This document shows, in pieces, positions 60,905-64,000 of a stretch of DNA of 64,000 nt. The notes beneath the pieces were generated by a model that had not been told where the DNA came from, searched no databases, and worked only from the letters and a program-made list of their open reading frames with translations. Numbering within the stretch: the stretch's first letter is position 1; every line of letters starts with the position of its first letter. This stretch comes from Alphaproteobacteria bacterium UBA7314 (GTDB taxonomy: Bacteria; Pseudomonadota; Alphaproteobacteria; MPNO01; UBA830), in assembly GCA_002471575.1 (NCBI GenBank), contig DKQG01000034.1:164571-228570 (forward strand), in the 5' to 3' direction. The position numbers and the translations under genes are program-made.

Positions 60905-62452
60905 ATGCTGATCATGCGCTCGGCGCTGGAGAGGGCGGAACGCTTATTCGGCGAAAACACAGCTATTATCGATGCAGAAGCCCGTTTCACCTGGGCGGAG
61001 CACCTAGACCGGGTGAAACGTCTGGCCGGGGTGTTGCAGGAGAACGGAATTGAAAAAGGCGACCGGTTCGGCATTATCTGCCGCAATACTTGGCGTCATT
61101 GCGAACTCATTCATGCCGGTTACTGGAATGGCTCGGTACCAGTGCCCGTCAACTACAGGCTGGCACCTCCGGAAATCCGGTATATTCTCGAAGATGCTCA
61201 AACTTCGAAGCTCTTTATCGAGGGTGCGTTTCTGGATCTGCTGAAGACTGGAGAGCTGGTTGGTTGGAGCGCAGACGCAGTGTGTATTCCGGGCGAAGGT
61301 CCGACCACAGAATTACGGTCGTCCGACGATTTGATCAGTACTGCAACGCCTGTCGAAGGCAACGAAAGCGGCGAGGAAGAAGACGCAATCCTGCTTTACA
61401 CCGGTGGGACCACCGGGCGGTCCAAGGGGGTGCGTCTAAGTCATCGAAACGTTTTTTCGAACGGCCAGCAATGCACCGCGCCGATGAAGATCAACGCCGG
61501 TGACGTGTATCTTCATGTCGCGCCGATGTTTCATTCCGCGGATCTACTCGGTTAGGGATATACACAGGCTGGTGCCGCGCATGCCTATCTGCCGGTTTTT
61601 ACCCCTGCAAATCTTCTCAAGGCCTTTCAGGATTATGGCGTTACCTGCGCCATGATGGCACCGACCATGGTTATTCTGACTCTGCAGGAGCCCGATTTCG
61701 GCTCCTACGATCTGTCGTCTCTGGATCGGCTGTATTACGGGTCTTCGCCGATGGCGGTAGAGTGGATCCGACGTACGATGGAGGCGTTCCCGACTGCCAA
61801 TATCCAACAGGGGTACGGACTTACCGAAACCTCCCCGATTCTGGCGACACTGGATGAGGATGTTCATCGGCAGGCCATCGAAACGGGTGAATACGAGATA
61901 TTAAAAGCCGCCGGCCGGCCGCTGGTCGGTATCGATATGCGGATTATCAACCCGGATGGAAACGAAGTACCTGCCGGGGAGCCGGGAGAGGTAGTTGTCC
62001 GTGGCCCGAATGTGACGGTCGGTTATCTCAATAGACCGGAAGAGAACGAACGGGCGTTCCGAAACGGTTGGTTTCATACCGGTGATGTCGGAAAGATGGA
62101 TGATAACGGATTTATGTTCCTGCTCGACCGTAAGAAGGACATGATTATCACTGGCGGCGAGAATGTTTACTCGTCCGAGGTCGAAGCGGCGCTCTATCAG
62201 CACGAGGATGTGCACGAATGCGCGGTCGTGGGTGTTCCCGACGAGAAATACGGCGAAGCTTTGTTCGCTGCGATTGTGCCGCGGCCAGGGGTTTCACTGA
62301 CAGAAGACGGGATAATCGAGCACTGTCGCGGGCGGATCGGCGGCTTTAAAATCCCGCGCAAGATGGCGTTCGTTGATGAATTGCCGAAAAGCGCGATGGG
62401 CAAAATTCTAAAAACCGAGATTCGCGAAACTTATGGACATACGACCTCATGA
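60905..62452 (+). pseudogene. Acyl-CoA synthetase gene interrupted by one in-frame TAG
   Basis: ATG 60905 to TGA 62452 is one frame of 516 codons, with a single TAG at 61553-61555. Before it: LLYTGGTTGRSKGVRLSH (P-loop, about 164) and APMFHSADLLG. After it: GYTQAGAAHAYLPVF, MAPTMVILT, GYGLTETSP, FHTGDVGKMDDNG, RKKDMIITGGENVYSSE, and the catalytic Lys in GKILKTEIRE. Every core motif is intact on both sides, so the protein would be complete if the TAG were read through. Otherwise only a 216-residue half is made. It is downstream of ridA and overlaps the thioesterase by 4 bases. Confidence 0.8.
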
Positions 62453-62850
62453 AGGACAGCCTGCGAGTAGGGATTGAGGGCCAGCGCGCTTTCGAGATCG
62501 ATGAAGAACGAACGATTGCCTTTATGGGGGACGAACTTCGCGTTTACGGGACACCCTATATGGTGCGAGATATAGAAGAGACGTCGCGATTGGTTGTGCA
62601 GGAACATCTGGATGACGGAGAGGAAACAGTCGGCGCACATGTTTCGGTTGACCATCTGGCGGCATCGCTCGTGGGCATGACGTCCACTGTTTCCGTGAAA
62701 ATCAACGATGTTGACGGTCAGCGCATCACGCTGGAGGCAGAAGTACATGATGGTGTTGATCTGGTCGGCAAGGCAAAGCATGTCCGCTTTGTGATCGACC
62801 GACAGCGGCAGGCTGCGCGTCTTAAAAAGAAACGCGCCCAGCTGAGCTAG
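62449..62850 (+). CDS. Thioesterase-superfamily (FlK-like hotdog) protein
   Basis: The 133-residue hotdog-fold protein has EETVGAHVSVDHLAASLVGM (about 59-78), the pattern of fluoroacetyl-CoA-thioesterase-like proteins with the acid-His region, preceded by MVRDIEETSRLVVQEHLDDG (about 38-57). It would cleave or protect a short or branched acyl-CoA. The ATG overlaps the acyl-CoA synthetase stop (ATGA), pairing an acyl activation with a thioester hydrolysis. The basic tail (AARLKKKRAQLS) is typical. Confidence 0.8.
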   Translation: MKDSLRVGIEGQRAFEIDEERTIAFMGDELRVYGTPYMVRDIEETSRLVVQEHLDDGEETVGAHVSVDHLAASLVGMTSTVSVKINDVDGQRITLEAEVHDGVDLVGKAKHVRFVIDRQRQAARLKKKRAQLS

Positions 62851-62882
62851 CCATAAAAAAGCCTTGGTAGAAAAAGAGAAAT

Positions 62883-62925
62883 CGTCGGTATCGTGACAAG
62901 AACCGCTAGTCTGACGATATCGACG
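62883..62925 (-). terminator. Probable intrinsic terminator for the sulfatase gene
   Basis: CGTCGGTATCGT (62883-62894) pairs with ACGATATCGACG (62914-62925), 12 bp with one wobble and a 19-base loop. On the minus strand the hairpin is followed by ATTTCTCTTTTTC, a T-rich run. It is about 80 bases beyond the sulfatase stop, in the gap between convergent genes. Confidence 0.5.
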
Positions 62926-63004
62926 CACAAGAACGGGGTGACATCCTTAAAGCCCGTTCCGGTGGAAACGTCTTCCAAGACGCCCGTGACTACTGTTAGG
63001 CAGC

Positions 63005-64000
63005 CTAGGCCCGCATTGTTGGCATTGGGCTGGTATCGACCAACTCTATCTGTTTTTTGGCAAGGCATTCGAAAAGCTGTGCCCGGATATCCGCGTGTGC
63101 AGGATCGTCGAACAGATTTTCCATTTCGTCCGGGTCGTTACGCAGGTCGTATAATTCACCCCAGTCTTCGCCACGGGATACGGTGAGCCGATAGCGTTCG
63201 GTAATTAGAGACCGGATTCGTGGTGGCTTTCTATACCCGAAATATACCCGCTGTTGGTCGTCTTCCACGATAACGGTATCGACGGCATCCGGGTCGGAAT
63301 CGCCGGCGATGGCATTCGCCAGGCTCCGTCCCTGAATTCCGTTGTAGGGTTCGATTTTCGCTCGATCCAGAATTGTCTGGGCAATATCGACTGTGCTGGC
63401 AAGTGTGTCTGTCGCACGACTTTTGGCCCCCGGCTCCGACCAGATAAACGGTATCCTGGTCACGCCTTCAAAATGCGCCGGGCCTTTAAGCATCAACCCA
63501 TGATCGCCGAGGAAATCGCCGTGATCGGCGGTAAAGACGATGATTGTATTGTCGGCCAGCCCGCTGTCTTCCAATTTTTTCAGGATATCTCCTACCGCAT
63601 CGTCGATCATCGCGATCATGCCGCAGGTCAGAGCGCGTGCTTCAAGAATTTCTCTTTCTCTCACCGCAAATGCATTCTGCGAATTGGTCTGCGCTTCACC
63701 GGACTCCCTAGCGTCGCGCGCCCACTTGACGTGAGGCGGAGGCTCTACGTTGCCGTAGTCGAAACTCGGCGGAACTTTCATGTCCTCCGGCTTGTACATG
63801 TCCCAGTACTTGCCGGGCGGTGTAAAAGGATGATGCGGGTCCGGGAATGACGCCATCAGGAAGAACGGTTTGTCTTCGGTTGAAGAGACGTGACGGTCCA
63901 GGTATTCGATCGTTTTCTCCCGGATATAGGTCGTCGGATAATACTCTTCCGGGATCGATGTGCGGAAGGCCTGAGGACAAATGTAGTCGTGATCGAACTG
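63005..64000 (-). CDS. Sulfatase-family protein, C-terminal part (runs off the window)
   Basis: The gene enters the window at its right end, with a continuous frame through base 64000. The 331 visible residues begin QFDHDYICPQAF and include FLMASFPDPHHPFTPPGKYW, IIVFTADHGDFLGDHGLMLKG (given here as FTADHGDFLGDHG, the Ca and sulfate-site motif of sulfatases) and PFIWSEPGAKSRATD. The N-terminal CxPxR formylglycine motif should lie outside the window, so activity cannot be judged. Sulfatases of this type cleave sulfate esters or act as phosphonate or alkaline phosphatase-like hydrolases. The stop is TAG. Confidence 0.88.
   Translation of the reverse strand, partial: QFDHDYICPQAFRTSIPEEYYPTTYIREKTIEYLDRHVSSTEDKPFFLMASFPDPHHPFTPPGKYWDMYKPEDMKVPPSFDYGNVEPPPHVKWARDARESGEAQTNSQNAFAVREREILEARALTCGMIAMIDDAVGDILKKLEDSGLADNTIIVFTADHGDFLGDHGLMLKGPAHFEGVTRIPFIWSEPGAKSRATDTLASTVDIAQTILDRAKIEPYNGIQGRSLANAIAGDSDPDAVDTVIVEDDQQRVYFGYRKPPRIRSLITERYRLTVSRGEDWGELYDLRNDPDEMENLFDDPAHADIRAQLFECLAKKQIELVDTSPMPTMRA

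Noticed and set aside
3362..61555. Reassignment of TAG to a sense codon
   Set aside because: TAG ends many conserved genes at the expected C-terminus (djlA, ridA, ldt, mrp, hflC, miaA, ilvB, ilvN, mreD), so it works as a stop.
1..64000. CRISPR arrays, insertion sequences, phage genes or toxin-antitoxin pairs
   Set aside because: No regular repeats, transposase or integrase motifs, or antitoxin-toxin pairs were found; the RHH_4 protein stands without a toxin partner.

Overview
The window reads as chromosome of a free-living alphaproteobacterium. The strongest evidence is a circularly permuted, two-piece tmRNA gene next to an alpha-type sspB, together with DUF4169 and RHH_4 small proteins, a GEASF-type acetohydroxyacid synthase and an mreBCD-mrdA-rodA cluster. 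By eye the GC content is in the upper fifties. The closest look is to Rhodospirillales-like lineages, but genus cannot be fixed from sequence reading alone. No phage, transposase, CRISPR array or rRNA was seen.

Layout. (1) 0-4.6 kb: an acyl-CoA synthetase translationally coupled to a YchJ/SEC-C protein, a hypothetical protein, a decayed PEP-CTERM-like secreted protein with two in-frame amber codons, and a TerB-DnaJ protein. (2) 4.8-11.6 kb: a tight four-gene operon of an ACMSD-type amidohydrolase, a fused HyuA-HyuB/5-oxoprolinase-type ATPase, a DUF1445 (D-glutamate cyclase family) protein and a GlcD/LDHD-type flavoprotein. (3) 11.6-20.8 kb: DUF4169, a giant AsmA protein, an RHH_4 protein with the remnant of a class II fumarase beside it, RidA, PanE, a uracil-DNA-glycosylase-type protein, class I fumarase and SspB. 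(4) 20.9-30.6 kb: tmRNA, thyA-folA, an L,D-transpeptidase, an MBL-fold hydrolase and Mrp, then hflK-hflC-DUF2065-degP-miaA.

(5) 30.7-41.9 kb: conserved core with ilvB-ilvN-ilvC, a structured leader plus leuA, then mreB-mreC-mreD-mrdA-rodA and tRNA-Lys(CTT). (6) 42.4-64 kb: an accessory catabolic region. It starts with a fumarate-reductase/ketosteroid-dehydrogenase-like flavoprotein, an aconitase-type hydro-lyase (LeuC/LeuD-like), a molybdenum hydroxylase set with two catalytic subunits but only one FAD and one 2Fe-2S subunit, and an enoyl-CoA hydratase. It continues with an SDR, a wrecked TPP enzyme, PhyH, a cupin, an FAH-family hydrolase, a CocE/NonD hydrolase, a membrane protein, a luciferase-like fragment, an EamA exporter, RidA, an amber-interrupted acyl-CoA synthetase, a thioesterase and a truncated sulfatase.

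How they work together. ilvBNC and leuA supply branched-chain amino acids. The mre/mrd/rod set builds the lateral wall. HflKC and DegP with the tmRNA-SspB pair cover protein quality control. Region 6 looks like degradation of an imported cyclic or branched carbon source by Mo-dependent hydroxylation, flavin dehydrogenation, hydration and CoA chemistry; the substrate cannot be read from the sequence.

A recurring theme is gene decay. At least five loci are broken or reduced to fragments (PEP-CTERM-like, fumC, TPP enzyme, luciferase-like, acyl-CoA synthetase). All three internal stops in otherwise intact frames are TAG. TAG is also the normal stop of many conserved genes here, so simple codon reassignment is unlikely.
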